Part shown: piece after piece, positions 18,240-27,801 of the stretch | Layout: each line of letters starts with the position of its first letter | Position numbering within the stretch: the first letter of the stretch is position 1 | DNA from: Acinetobacter schindleri CIP 107287 | Lineage (GTDB): Bacteria; Pseudomonadota; Gammaproteobacteria; Pseudomonadales; Moraxellaceae | Length of the DNA: 64,000 nucleotides | NCBI RefSeq assembly: GCF_000368625.1 | Contig: NZ_KB849576.1 | Coordinates: 434,001-498,000, forward strand | Reading direction: 5' to 3' | Program-made: the position numbers and the translations under genes | The notes under the pieces: generated by a model | What the model was told of the DNA's origin: nothing | The model's input: the letters and a program-made list of their open reading frames with translations, nothing else | Database searches by the model: none

Positions 18240-18456
18240 ATTCAACTTTTCCACTGTTTTTGAAGGGAGGAGATAATCAAAGATAGCGCTTTTATTATAA
18301 CGGACTTAGCTACAAATGGGGCAAAAAGGACTATTCATTTAAAAAATGTTCTCATCACACAATATATGTCAGTTAAATACACCAAAATGACATGATTTAC
18401 GTCATAATATGGCAAACAGATATTGCAGATGAATTTAATTTATAAAGGAGCGTTGA

Positions 18457-19872
18457 ATGCCACGTAAGAAAGAGGTCGTTAGTGGGACTTTCGTTAAGTA
18501 CGATGCGGTAGTTCTAGGTTCAGGCCCTGCGGGCGAAGGCGCGGCAATGAAACTTGCCAAATCGGGTAAGCGCGTTGCAATCGTTGATATGCGTGAACAA
18601 CTTGGTGGTAACTGTACGCATGTTGGTACGATTCCAAGTAAAGCATTGCGTCAAACGGTATCAAGCATCATCCGTTATCAACGTGATCCAATGTTCCAGA
18701 AAGTCGGTGAATGGAAACAGTTCACTATGAAGCAAGTGCTTCGTAATGCGCATAAAGTGATTCAACAGCAGGTTGAAACACATTCACGTTTTTACGACCG
18801 TAATAAAATTGATATCTTCCATGGCCGTGCCTATGTTCAGGATGAAAATACCATTTTTGTATTTACTCCAGATGGCATTAAGGAAACGATTCAGTTTAAA
18901 CAATTAGTAATTGCGACAGGTTCTCGTCCTTATCGTCCGGAAATCCTAGACTTTAATCACCCACGTGTATTTGATTCAGACAAAATTCTGGATCTGGATT
19001 ATTCAATCCAAAAAATCATTATTTATGGTGCAGGTGTGATTGGTTGTGAGTACGCATCGATCTTTATTGGTCTGGGCCATAAAGTTGACCTGATCAATAC
19101 GCAACCGAAGCTACTGAGCTATCTGGATGATGAAATTTCCGATGCCTTGTCTTATCACTTGCGTGAGCAGGGCGTGTTAATCCGTCACAATGAGCAGATT
19201 GATTACCTTGAAACATCTGATGATTATGTGGTTCTACATACACAAAGTGGCAAGAAAATTAAAGCAGATGCCATCCTTTGGTGTAATGGTCGTTCAGGGA
19301 ATACTGATGGTTTAGGTCTGGAAAATGTTGGCTTGAAACCGAACAGCCGTGGTCAATTGACTGTAAATGATCAATATCAAACCGAAGTCGAAAATATCTA
19401 CGCTGCGGGTGATGTGATTGGCTGGCCATCTCTTGCTTCTGCTGCCTATGACCAAGGTCGTTGTGCAGGTGCAAACATGAGTGGAGAGAAAGATGTTGCA
19501 CCAGTGACAGATATTCCGACAGGTATTTATACCATTCCAGAAATTTCTTCAATTGGTAAAACTGAACAGCAGTTGACTGAAGAAAAAATTCCGTATGAAG
19601 TTGGCCAAGCTTCATTCCGTCATCTGGCACGTGCCCAGATTACCGGTGATACGGTAGGTGAATTGAAGATCCTGTTCCATCGTGAAACATTAGAAGTTTT
19701 AGGCGTTCATTGTTTTGGTAACAATGCTTCTGAAATTATCCACATTGGTCAGGCGGTAATGAACAGCCCGAACAATACCATCAAGTATTTCGTGGAAACC
19801 ACGTTTAACTACCCAACCATGGCGGAAGCATATCGTGTAGCGACACTGAATGGTATGAACCGTTTATTCTAA
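18457..19872 (+). CDS. sthA: soluble pyridine nucleotide transhydrogenase
   Basis: 471-residue FAD flavoprotein that interconverts NADPH and NADH. An FAD-binding [15 protein letters not shown] motif lies near 17-31. [16 protein letters not shown] has only one cysteine where disulfide reductases have CxxxxC, the mark of SthA. The NAD-binding motif is [15 protein letters not shown], and the C-terminal dimerisation domain ends in [23 protein letters not shown] precedes the ATG, and a terminator follows. Confidence 0.95.
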   Translation: MPRKKEVVSGTFVKYDAVVLGSGPAGEGAAMKLAKSGKRVAIVDMREQLGGNCTHVGTIPSKALRQTVSSIIRYQRDPMFQKVGEWKQFTMKQVLRNAHKVIQQQVETHSRFYDRNKIDIFHGRAYVQDENTIFVFTPDGIKETIQFKQLVIATGSRPYRPEILDFNHPRVFDSDKILDLDYSIQKIIIYGAGVIGCEYASIFIGLGHKVDLINTQPKLLSYLDDEISDALSYHLREQGVLIRHNEQIDYLETSDDYVVLHTQSGKKIKADAILWCNGRSGNTDGLGLENVGLKPNSRGQLTVNDQYQTEVENIYAAGDVIGWPSLASAAYDQGRCAGANMSGEKDVAPVTDIPTGIYTIPEISSIGKTEQQLTEEKIPYEVGQASFRHLARAQITGDTVGELKILFHRETLEVLGVHCFGNNASEIIHIGQAVMNSPNNTIKYFVETTFNYPTMAEAYRVATLNGMNRLF

Positions 19873-19893
19873 TTTGATTAATTCAAGTTAGAT

Positions 19894-19930
19894 CAAAAAC
19901 CCGTAAGTATTTGCTTGCGGGTTTTTTTAT
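19894..19930 (+). terminator. terminator after sthA
   Basis: AAACCCGTAAG / CTTGCGGGTTT stem followed by a T run. Confidence 0.9.
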
Positions 19931-20002
19931 TGGAATGGTTTGAGCATACAACTATTAACCTATGCCATTTGAAATGAAGAACAGGATTATCAAATTAATT
20001 TT

Positions 20003-20332
20003 TTAAGCCGCCATTTTTCGGCATTCTTCAGCACAACGACGGCATGCTTCGGCACACTGCAGGCAATGATCGTCTTGATGTTGACCACATTCTTCTGCAC
20101 AGTAGTCACACGCTTTGGCGCAGAGTTCACACATCTCATGCATGAAAGGAGACTGTTTCTGTTCCATACGGGCGCAAAGCTGGCAAATATCTGCACAATC
20201 CAGACAGCGTTGAATACATTCCCGCATCATCTCCAGATCTTCTTCTTTAAGACAGGCGCTAGCACAGTTGGCACATGCGAGTGAACAGCTCATACAGGCC
20301 CGAACACAATCTGAAAATTGAAGCTCATTCAT
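20003..20332 (-). CDS. cysteine-rich four-helix-bundle copper-binding protein (DUF326)
   Basis: 109 residues with 21 cysteines, mostly as CxxC, CxxxC and CxxxxxxC spaced along four predicted helices (for example CVRACMSCSLACANCASAC and CLQCAEACRRCAEEC). This is the pattern of DUF326/Csp copper-storage proteins, which line the core of a helical bundle with thiols that bind many Cu(I). No signal peptide is visible, so it is likely cytosolic. The gene is alone; no copper pump or chaperone is adjacent. Confidence 0.88.
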   Translation of the reverse strand: MNELQFSDCVRACMSCSLACANCASACLKEEDLEMMRECIQRCLDCADICQLCARMEQKQSPFMHEMCELCAKACDYCAEECGQHQDDHCLQCAEACRRCAEECRKMAA

Positions 20333-20936
20333 GGTCTTTTCCTCTATTTATATGCTGAATCCTGATTTTCTAATACGCTAAGCAGAAAAAGGAAAATACA
20401 CCAGACAGATTAAGTGAGAAAAAGTAAACAGCTGCTTGGTTTTGTTAAAGATCGATTAGATCAAACCTAATATTCAGAGTTAACTTTTTGCTTGAAAATA
20501 AAAGATTTTTGATGCGGTTACAGTCTTAATGGTAGACAATCTATATGCAGAGTCATTCTTATCAAAGGTTTAGGCTACCTTTCTCGTTATTCTCATTTTT
20601 TATTAAAATGGACGGAAATCCGCCAGGCTATAGCGTTTCAAGAAAGGGTAATGATCAGTTGGAAAGAGTGCCGGGAAGATGGAATGACCTGATTGTCTCG
20701 GAATACAATTCTAACTAATACTTTGCTCGTGATCACTGGGATAAATTTGTTATTACGAGGCCTCAACTTTATTTATGATAATCAAAACATATGAAAAAAC
20801 TTAAACCCAGACAGCGCAAAATTATTATGAATTCTAAAATTTTGAAATAATAAAGAAATATAGTAAGTGTTGGGTTTTACTACTTTTAGTTTTTGTGCTG
20901 AAACATAGTGAAATTTATTGATGCTATTTCAGCAGT
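20333..20936. other. 604-bp intergenic region, no clear gene
   Basis: Holds the promoter of the Cys-rich gene near its right border and otherwise little. A 36-codon frame at 20608-20718 (+), MDGNPPGYSVSRKGNDQL onward, has unusually gene-like composition but no Shine-Dalgarno. It may be a gene remnant or part of an unannotated RNA. I do not call it. Confidence 0.35.
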
Positions 20937-21071
20937 TTAATGCGCGCAGAAAGCCTGATTAAAATATTCAAACAGTTCAGGGGTTTGCAGCCATAGTGCA
21001 ATCGAGAATGTGAGTAAAAGCAGGATTGCCACAGCAATCGAGATTTTGAGTTTCAGCAGAGACTCAGTCAT
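20937..21071 (-). CDS. 44-residue single-pass membrane protein overlapping the MFS gene
   Basis: The sequence runs MTESLLKLKISIAVAILLLL and ends QAFCAH. It has one hydrophobic helix (about 10-28), a short basic N-terminus and a 16-residue tail. Its ATG overlaps the end of the MFS transporter gene by 8 nt (ATGACTGA), so translation is probably coupled. It may be a small transporter accessory subunit; that role is inference from position only. Confidence 0.6.
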   Translation of the reverse strand: MTESLLKLKISIAVAILLLLTFSIALWLQTPELFEYFNQAFCAH

Positions 21072-22278
21072 GCACAATTTGCTCCTCATTAACCCAGAAA
21101 TGTACCAGTACGCCAAATATACTTAATACAATTGATAGCATCCATACGGCATTGTAATTGCCTGCTATATCATGGTTAACACCACCGAGCCATCCACCAA
21201 AAAATGAGCCAACCTGATGGGTGAAAAATACAATACCACTCAGCATGGTCAGATACTTAACCCCGAACATATTGGCGACAATACCATTGGTCAGTGGTAC
21301 GGTAGACAACCATAATAAACCCATGATGACACCAAAGGCATAAACTGTCCATGTGCTGAGTGGCAGCAGTAAAAATGCAATAATAGCAATGCCGCGTAGG
21401 CCATATAAACCCATCAATAAGTGTGGTTTAGAGTATTTCCCACCGAGCCAGCCGGCCGTATAGGTGCCGACCACATTAAACAAACCGACCAGTGCCAGGA
21501 AAATCGTTCCAGTAGTGGCATTAAACCCGTGATCAATCAGATAGCCAGGCAGATGAATTCCGATAAAGACTACTTGGAACCCGCAGACAAAGAAGCCCAG
21601 TGCCAAGAACCAGAAAGGTTTATGATTTTTAACCACCACTAGAATCTGTTTAAAACTGAGTGATGCTTTATTGGGTGTAGGGATGGCATTAGCAGCAACA
21701 TACATCGGTGCTTTCAGCATCCAGGCGAGGGGTACAATCAGTGCGATTAAAATGGCACTGACCACCAGCGCAGCTGACCAGCCGACATTTTGCAATAGCA
21801 ACAGGGTCGAGGGCAGCATGATAAACTGACCAAAAGATCCGGCTGCACTGGCAATGCCCATGGCCAGACTGCGTTTTTCTGGTGGTGCTGCACGTCCGAC
21901 TGCAGATAATAAGACCGGAAATGACGTAGCTGACAGGGCTAGTCCCAGAATTAAGCCAACGCTAAGATTGAGTAGCAGTCCGGTCGAACTGAATGCCATC
22001 AAGAGTAGGCCAATGGCATATAAAGCACCGCCGATCGCCACGACAATTTTGCTGCCATATTTATCGGCAAATGCCCCGGTAATCGGTTGTACTGCACCCC
22101 AGATCAGGTTTTGCATGGCTATGGCCAAACTAAATACATTATGTCCCCAGCCAAATTCCTCACTCATCGGCACCAGATAAAGGCCAAATGCATGACGGAC
22201 ACCTAAAGACAATGCCAGAATCACTGCTGAACCAATGAGCATATAAATAAGTGGCTTGGAAAACTGGCTGCTGGTCAT
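21064..22278 (-). CDS. MFS transporter, monocarboxylate/OFA-like
   Basis: 404 residues with about 12 hydrophobic helices. The loop 2-3 signature GAFADKYGSKIVVAIGGALYAIG is typical of the major facilitator superfamily. The N-terminal pattern GVRHAFGLYLVPMSEEFGWG resembles oxalate/formate or monocarboxylate porters. The substrate is unknown. Its 3' end overlaps the 44-residue membrane protein gene, its only operon partner. Confidence 0.85.
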   Translation of the reverse strand: MTSSQFSKPLIYMLIGSAVILALSLGVRHAFGLYLVPMSEEFGWGHNVFSLAIAMQNLIWGAVQPITGAFADKYGSKIVVAIGGALYAIGLLLMAFSSTGLLLNLSVGLILGLALSATSFPVLLSAVGRAAPPEKRSLAMGIASAAGSFGQFIMLPSTLLLLQNVGWSAALVVSAILIALIVPLAWMLKAPMYVAANAIPTPNKASLSFKQILVVVKNHKPFWFLALGFFVCGFQVVFIGIHLPGYLIDHGFNATTGTIFLALVGLFNVVGTYTAGWLGGKYSKPHLLMGLYGLRGIAIIAFLLLPLSTWTVYAFGVIMGLLWLSTVPLTNGIVANMFGVKYLTMLSGIVFFTHQVGSFFGGWLGGVNHDIAGNYNAVWMLSIVLSIFGVLVHFWVNEEQIVHD

Positions 22279-22462
22279 AAAGAATCTGTACTATGAGTAT
22301 CGCAACCTATGTTAGTCGATTCGACTTGTCGTCGCGATAGAATAATAATTACTTAAAAGATAAATTTTTTTTATAGATTCGATGTTTATAGAGATAGACA
22401 GGTCCAGATTAGAATCTAGATATTGCGTAAAGTCTTAGCTGATTTGGTAAATTCCGAACTTA

Positions 22463-22489
22463 AAAAAGCAGAGCTTAGCTCTGCTTTTA
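22463..22489 (-). terminator. terminator after first ompW-like gene
   Basis: AAAGCAGAGC / GCTCTGCTTT stem with a T run. Confidence 0.88.
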
Positions 22490-22502
22490 AAATTGAACTG
22501 TC

Positions 22503-23576
22503 TTAGAATCGTATACCAATACCTGCATACGCTAGGATCGGATTAATTTCTACATCGGCTTTAGAATTGATTAACGTTTGCCCGGTATTTTCATTAATTA
22601 CAGTAATTTTGGATTCGTTTTGCAAATGGGCATAAGACACTGAGCCAACTGCAAACCATTTCTCATTGAAATCATAAGTAAAGCCGGCAGTCACCACAGG
22701 AGCAAAAGCATCGGTGGCTTCGAGATCCACTTTCATTCTGCCATTACTGTCCTTCATTTCCAGGGAAGCACCAGCATTTTGATTAATAATATTCTGGATC
22801 ATATGACCTGCAGCAACCAGATCAGCTTCAATACCTTTATCCATTTCAAGTTCATTGAAATAGGCATACATTAATCCTACTCCTACATAGGGGCGAAATT
22901 TATTTACTCCTGTCTTACCAAAATGATATTGGAATTCAAAAGCAGGCGTCCATGCACGAGCTTCGGCAGCTTTGCTAGACTGCGCCAGGTCTGTAATTCT
23001 AATGTCATTGGCAAGATTTAAATTGCCTGCAATCCCACCCAAAGGCGTTGCCACAGCAGCAAATGGGGCATAAATTGTACCTTTACCTTTGATATCTACT
23101 TTGGGGGGAATACCAGCCTTCATTTCAAATGAAACATTATCAGTGAAGAAATAATTGGTCATGATGCCAAGCGTAGTGACATCATCTGCTTCAAGACCTG
23201 TTCCCGGGTTATCCCATTCTGAAAGACCATATACATAAGAATCTCCAGAAAGGCCACTAGATACCTGACCCCCAAATGCACCAATGAGTCTAACTAATCC
23301 TTCAACAACACGATTTGGTCTACGGTCGGGATCAAGGTTATCTATGACGGTTTGTGCTTGAATATCTCCAACTTTGGATTGATAACCTTCATTAATTGCA
23401 GTATTTACACGAACGGGCTGTGCTTTACCTTGTGGCATGACATGTAAAGCCCCTACTGAGACTGAAAAACGCTTAAAGCCATCACCTTCTTGCAAGCTGA
23501 AATAAGGAGAGTCTGCATGAGCCAGAATAGGCATTAATGCCATTGATCCAATGAATGTCCCTAAAATCTTTTTCAT
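22503..23576 (-). CDS. OmpW-family outer membrane protein, copy A
   Basis: 357 residues. A signal peptide (MKKILGTFIGSMALMPILAHA) ends near residue 21. The mature protein has the OmpW pattern: FSVSVGALHVMPQGKAQP, DDVTTLGIMTNYFFTDNVSFEMKAGIPPKV, WTPAFEFQYHFG, FRPYVGVGLMYAYF, and an ending AYAGIGIRF with a C-terminal Phe. OmpW barrels are usually near 210 residues; the extra length is in loop segments (about 50-110 and 235-290). It has its own terminator and a paralog upstream. Confidence 0.88.
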   Translation of the reverse strand: MKKILGTFIGSMALMPILAHADSPYFSLQEGDGFKRFSVSVGALHVMPQGKAQPVRVNTAINEGYQSKVGDIQAQTVIDNLDPDRRPNRVVEGLVRLIGAFGGQVSSGLSGDSYVYGLSEWDNPGTGLEADDVTTLGIMTNYFFTDNVSFEMKAGIPPKVDIKGKGTIYAPFAAVATPLGGIAGNLNLANDIRITDLAQSSKAAEARAWTPAFEFQYHFGKTGVNKFRPYVGVGLMYAYFNELEMDKGIEADLVAAGHMIQNIINQNAGASLEMKDSNGRMKVDLEATDAFAPVVTAGFTYDFNEKWFAVGSVSYAHLQNESKITVINENTGQTLINSKADVEINPILAYAGIGIRF

Positions 23577-23751
23577 TTGAACTCCTTGTTCAATTTATTC
23601 ATCTTTGTTTTTGTTATTGTTAATAAACTAAACTTGGTTCAATTAATCTGTATAAAAAACGAGAGTGCTAAGTGGGTGAAAAGTTAATAAATAATGATTT
23701 TTATTTCAATGTGTTAATTTATTTTAGTAATTATGTAATTTATTAAATTAA

Positions 23752-23784
23752 AGATAAAGAGCAGAGTTTAACTCTGCTCTTTGG
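23752..23784 (-). terminator. terminator after second ompW-like gene
   Basis: AAAGAGCAGAGT / ACTCTGCTCTTT stem around TTA, with T-rich DNA following on the minus strand. Confidence 0.85.
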
Positions 23785-23806
23785 GTATCTAATGAAATCT
23801 ATATAA

Positions 23807-24877
23807 TTAGAATCGCATACCAATACCTGCATAGGCCAAGATCGGGTTTACCTCAATATCTGCCTTGGATTCAATTAGTTTGCCGAAGTTATTATCTGTA
23901 ACTGTGATCGTAGTTTCATTGTTTAAGTGAGCATAAGAGATTGAACCTACCGCAAACCATTTATCATTGAAGTCATAAGTAAAACCTGCAGTGACGACTG
24001 GAGCAAAAGCATCTGTTGCTTCAACTTTAACTTTTGGATTAGCGTTTTCATTTGGTGATCCATCTAATGATGCTCCAGCTTTATTATCCAAAATATTAGC
24101 AATCATATGACCCGCAGCAATCAGGTCTCTTTCTGTCTGTGGATTAATTTCAAGTTCATTAAAATAAGCATACATGAGGCCTACGCCAATATAAGGACGG
24201 AACTTGTTTACGCCAGTTTTACCAAAGTGATACTGGAATTCAAAAGCTGGTGTCCATGCTCGGGCAGAAGCTGCAGGACCATGTGCCTCTAAATCTGTAA
24301 TAAAAATATCATTGTCTAACTCAATAGAACCGACGATTGGCGACGCAATTGCACTAAATGGAGCGTATATTTTCCCCTTTCCTTGTAAGTCTACTTTAGG
24401 TGGAATCCCAGCTTTCATTTCAAAAGAAATATTATCAGTAAAGAAATAATTGGTCATGATGCCTAATGTGGTGACATCATCTGCCTCTAACCCAGTTCCC
24501 GGATTATTCCAGTTTTCTAAACCATAAATATTTGCTGTACCACTCATGAACGCGGGCAATGTACTATTTGGATTCACACCATTAATTAAATCAATTAGCC
24601 AATTAGCCAAACCTGATGAGTTTTCTGCACGGTTATCAATAACTGCTTGGGACGAGATTTCTCCAACATCAGATTGAATACCTTCATAAGCAGCTGTACT
24701 TACTTTAAACGGCTGTGCTTTGCCTTGCGGCATGACATGTAAAGCCCCCACTGAGACTGAAAAACGCTTAAAGCCCTCGGCTTCCATACTGAAATATTTT
24801 GAATAGTCGGCCGCCTGAGTGGTGGAAGTAATTCCAATAAGTCCGGTAGCCATACATATAAAAGTTGATTTTTTCAT
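23807..24877 (-). CDS. OmpW-family outer membrane protein, copy B
   Basis: 356-residue paralog of the neighbouring OmpW-like protein. Long stretches are identical (SVSVGALHVMPQGKAQP, DDVTTLGIMTNYFFTDN), while the two loop insertions differ. The signal peptide is MKKSTFICMATGLIGITSTTQA. ATG 24877 is preferred over GTG 24889, because GGAG sits at a normal distance from the former and directly abuts the latter. The two copies are separately terminated. OmpW proteins are linked to transport of small hydrophobic compounds; the substrate here is unknown. Confidence 0.88.
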   Translation of the reverse strand: MKKSTFICMATGLIGITSTTQAADYSKYFSMEAEGFKRFSVSVGALHVMPQGKAQPFKVSTAAYEGIQSDVGEISSQAVIDNRAENSSGLANWLIDLINGVNPNSTLPAFMSGTANIYGLENWNNPGTGLEADDVTTLGIMTNYFFTDNISFEMKAGIPPKVDLQGKGKIYAPFSAIASPIVGSIELDNDIFITDLEAHGPAASARAWTPAFEFQYHFGKTGVNKFRPYIGVGLMYAYFNELEINPQTERDLIAAGHMIANILDNKAGASLDGSPNENANPKVKVEATDAFAPVVTAGFTYDFNDKWFAVGSISYAHLNNETTITVTDNNFGKLIESKADIEVNPILAYAGIGMRF

Positions 24878-25127
24878 CTTAAAGTTCACTCCATGAAGTT
24901 TAAATGACGGATTGTTATAAGTTCAATTTAGATAATTATAGAGTATTTACTCTACTCTAAAATTGCTTAAATTAAGATAAATGAAATACTTGAGACGTTG
25001 TTTTTTTAATCAAAAAATGGTAGCAACATTAAATGAAACATCGTTTGATAACACAATAAAAAGACTTGTTTTTACATCTCGCTCTTTTTTTTTGTACAAT
25101 AGACTGAGTTATTATTGAGTCAAGCTG

Positions 25128-25307
25128 ATGAGCTCCCCAAATACTCCCAAGAAAAAGCCTTTAGTTAATTTGCCGTTTCCATTGAAGCAAGCTGATCAAG
25201 GTGCAACAGATGAGATCTTAGAGGATCTTCGTCCCAAGCCACAACGTTATGCTGATCGAACCTGGATGCCACCACGTGGCACCCGTCGTTCAATGGGAAA
25301 ACGATAA
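25128..25307 (+). CDS. 59-residue basic protein, function unknown
   Basis: MSSPNTPKKKPLVNLPFPLK at the start and DRTWMPPRGTRRSMGKR at the end. The protein is proline- and arginine/lysine-rich with an acidic middle (TDEILEDLRP). No membrane segment or recognised domain. It is followed at once by a strong terminator, which supports expression, and composition looks coding. The Shine-Dalgarno is weak. Confidence 0.6.
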   Translation: MSSPNTPKKKPLVNLPFPLKQADQGATDEILEDLRPKPQRYADRTWMPPRGTRRSMGKR

Positions 25308-25317
25308 GTTTTCTAAT

Positions 25318-25350
25318 AAAAAAGCCATGGTTTAACCATGGCTTTTTTAT
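25318..25350. terminator. bidirectional terminator
   Basis: AAAGCCATGG / CCATGGCTTT stem with A and T runs on either side. It serves the 59-residue gene (+) and the GGDEF gene (-). Confidence 0.9.
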
Positions 25351-25374
25351 TTATTGCTATTTAAATCATTCCAC

Positions 25375-26826
25375 TTACTGAGAAGCTGGCATTCTGCGGT
25401 CATTATTCTGATAATGGCTTCTTTTCTGATGATACATATCTTGATCGGCACGTTTTAGCATGTCTTCAAGACGCTCATCTGCATAGCTGGTTGCATGTCC
25501 GATCGATAGGCTGATTGGCTGATGTGAGTAAAACTGGTTATCAACCTCTAAAAGTTCATGCAAACTGTTCAGGCAATTTTGCAAAGCAGTTTGATCCGCA
25601 CCAGGTAAAAGGACTACAAATTCATCTCCACCAATTCGAGAGGCAGAATAGGGCGTATGTTGAATAAGTTGATTCAGGATATTACCCACGCGACGTAACT
25701 GGTTGTCTCCAGCATCGTGTCCAAGGCAGTCATTTAATTCTTTGAGTCCATTGAGATCCATAAAAATACAGGATACTGGACGTAGTAAATTACGCTCCAG
25801 ACGGTTTAGTTCCTGCATGTAAAATGAACGGTTACATAGTTGGGTCAAGACATCATGTCTGCCTAAATATTCCAGATAATGTTCAGCTTTTTTACGTGCG
25901 GTAATATCTGTCAGGGCAATTTGAACAATACTCCAGTCATGGAGATAATCAGGAAATACGGTAAATTGAAGCAGGACATGACGGATACTCCCATCCAGTG
26001 CATAGTTTACGGCTTCACGCTGATGATGCAGATTACCATTCCAAAGCTCAATAAGTTGTTCTTTAAAGGTCTGTACCATTTCTTTAGCAAAGACTTTATG
26101 TACATTCTTTAATAGAGCATCTTTGGTTGAGGCGCCGAACAGATCGAGAGTGGCCTGATTGACATCAATGATTCTAATCTCTCTAATGCATTCATAAATA
26201 AAATCATGATGTACATCCAGAAAAGTCTGAAAATCTTCAATTCCTAAATCACGTAAATGATCTAGTTTAATTTTAATATGGCTAAAATCCTCGATCCATA
26301 ATGAAGCCGGTGAATAAATAAAACGAGCTTCAGCCAGATGGCGATTTTGTTCTTCTAAACGACGAGCTTGTGTATAAGCAGTGATGTCTTCAGTAGTAAT
26401 CAAGAGTAGGGAGAGATCATGCTCATGTTGTGGCAGGACAATTCCTTTCAGCTGAATATCCAGACGCTGACCAGTCAAGGTATAGTTTACTGCTAAATGG
26501 GAAAATTGGGTGTCTCCATTCCATAGAGCGACGAGTTCCTGGATGTGGGATTTGCTCATATCCTCTTTGAACACAAGATCCAAATTTTGACTTAGATGGT
26601 TAAAGTCATCTGCCTGATAAAGCTCTAGTGTTTTAGGATTGACCTTAAGCAGTTTAATTTTTTTCGCACATTTTAAAATACGTGATTCGTCTTCTTGCAA
26701 AAAAGTGAGTAAATCCTGCACCCCTTGAGCACGCCAGAGATCAAATTGTTTTTTTACTTCACTAAAATCTTCAAGCCACATGGCAATAGGAGATAATTCA
26801 AAAATTGGAGAATCCAGCATGTTCAT
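25375..26826 (-). CDS. PAS-PAS-GGDEF diguanylate cyclase
   Basis: 483 residues, cytosolic. Two tandem PAS-like sensor domains (about 10-155 and 165-310) share the phrases SPIAMWLEDF / SPASLWIEDF and NPKTLELYQADDF / NQATLDLFGASTK. A GGDEF domain follows (about 320-475) with SRIGGDEFVVLLPG. An inhibitory-site RxxD is not evident before it. Predicted product: c-di-GMP. No membrane segment is seen, so the signal is likely cytosolic. Single gene. Confidence 0.92.
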   Translation of the reverse strand: MNMLDSPIFELSPIAMWLEDFSEVKKQFDLWRAQGVQDLLTFLQEDESRILKCAKKIKLLKVNPKTLELYQADDFNHLSQNLDLVFKEDMSKSHIQELVALWNGDTQFSHLAVNYTLTGQRLDIQLKGIVLPQHEHDLSLLLITTEDITAYTQARRLEEQNRHLAEARFIYSPASLWIEDFSHIKIKLDHLRDLGIEDFQTFLDVHHDFIYECIREIRIIDVNQATLDLFGASTKDALLKNVHKVFAKEMVQTFKEQLIELWNGNLHHQREAVNYALDGSIRHVLLQFTVFPDYLHDWSIVQIALTDITARKKAEHYLEYLGRHDVLTQLCNRSFYMQELNRLERNLLRPVSCIFMDLNGLKELNDCLGHDAGDNQLRRVGNILNQLIQHTPYSASRIGGDEFVVLLPGADQTALQNCLNSLHELLEVDNQFYSHQPISLSIGHATSYADERLEDMLKRADQDMYHQKRSHYQNNDRRMPASQ

Positions 26827-26962
26827 TCAAGCAGCTCAATTTTATTATTTAATTTAATGAGGCAAGTATAAGACCAAAAAAATGATTTTAGAATAATGTG
26901 ATAATTAAATATTTATCTTGAAATTGAATGCTATTTTTATTAGATCACCTTTTATATTTCAC

Positions 26963-26993
26963 AATAAAAAAGCCAATTCAGGAATTGGCTTTG
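26963..26993 (-). terminator. terminator after the A1S_2505-like gene
   Basis: AAAGCCAATTC / GAATTGGCTTT stem with a T-rich tail on the minus strand. Confidence 0.8.
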
Positions 26994-27012
26994 ATTGATA
27001 CTAAGTCTGAAA

Positions 27013-27801
27013 TTAGAGAAGGCTTCTACGTGCTTTATTTTCAGGCTTTGGTGGCGCAATTTCACGCTTACCATGCCAGACATCTGAAAAATCCTGTTCA
27101 TTAATATTATACAGTTCAAGCAGTGCCAGAATCACACCACCAAAGACCATAGGACCTTCAGAATTGTTCTGGAAATCGAAAACCTTGCCATTCAAATTAT
27201 GCAAAATGTCCTGAATCTCAAAAACACGATCACGGCCATTACTATCTGTTGGATACATCTGGGTATTCAGTAAAATTTTAGCCAGGCTTTTTTCACTATC
27301 GGTCACTGCAAGCACTTCGATCAGTTCATCGGTGGGGTCAGCAAAAATGATAGAGTCACGGAAAATGGTTTTAAGGAATTTTTCATTCAATTTCGGAAGC
27401 GGTTTTTCTACAAACGGGCGAAAAGATTGCGGGAAAATCACATTATGTGAAATCCCCTTAAACATAGGCGCAATTTCTTCTACTTTATAACCTGCAATGC
27501 CGCAGCCGACCGAGGTCAGGAAATACTTATTTTTCGGATGATTCTTGGTATAAATTTTAAAGTCATCGATATAATGCTGAATCTGTGACAACGGCATTTG
27601 TTGCAAATGCTCATTCATTGTAGGAATAGCATAGCTTTGACCAGACCAGCCACGACCAACCCCTTCTACAGCACCAAAGTGCTCAAGCGCTGTTCTTGCG
27701 GCACCGCCTGCATGCAGCCCTGCCATATTGCTGCCAAATACAAATACAGTATTTTCTGGCAAGGATTTGACGATACTTTCATCATGGTATTGGTAAGTCA
27801 T
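27013..27801 (-). CDS. A1S_2505-type protein (phage-related family), function unknown
   Basis: 262 residues. The N-terminal domain (about 15-130) has the pattern VFVFGSNMAGLHAGGAARTA ... GQSYAIPTMNEHLQ ... VGCGIAGYKVEEIAPMFKG, which I recall from a family named after A. baumannii A1S_2505 and found in phages and bacteria. It resembles nucleotide-binding macro-like folds, though I cannot prove this. The C-terminal half (about 145-262) shows no known motif. There are no phage genes around it. Confidence 0.7.
   Translation of the reverse strand: MTYQYHDESIVKSLPENTVFVFGSNMAGLHAGGAARTALEHFGAVEGVGRGWSGQSYAIPTMNEHLQQMPLSQIQHYIDDFKIYTKNHPKNKYFLTSVGCGIAGYKVEEIAPMFKGISHNVIFPQSFRPFVEKPLPKLNEKFLKTIFRDSIIFADPTDELIEVLAVTDSEKSLAKILLNTQMYPTDSNGRDRVFEIQDILHNLNGKVFDFQNNSEGPMVFGGVILALLELYNINEQDFSDVWHGKREIAPPKPENKARRSLL

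Noticed and set aside
20608..20718. 36-codon frame starting MDGNPPGYSVSRKG
   Set aside because: Gene-like composition but no Shine-Dalgarno, no terminator and no recognised homology; kept only as a note in the intergenic entry.
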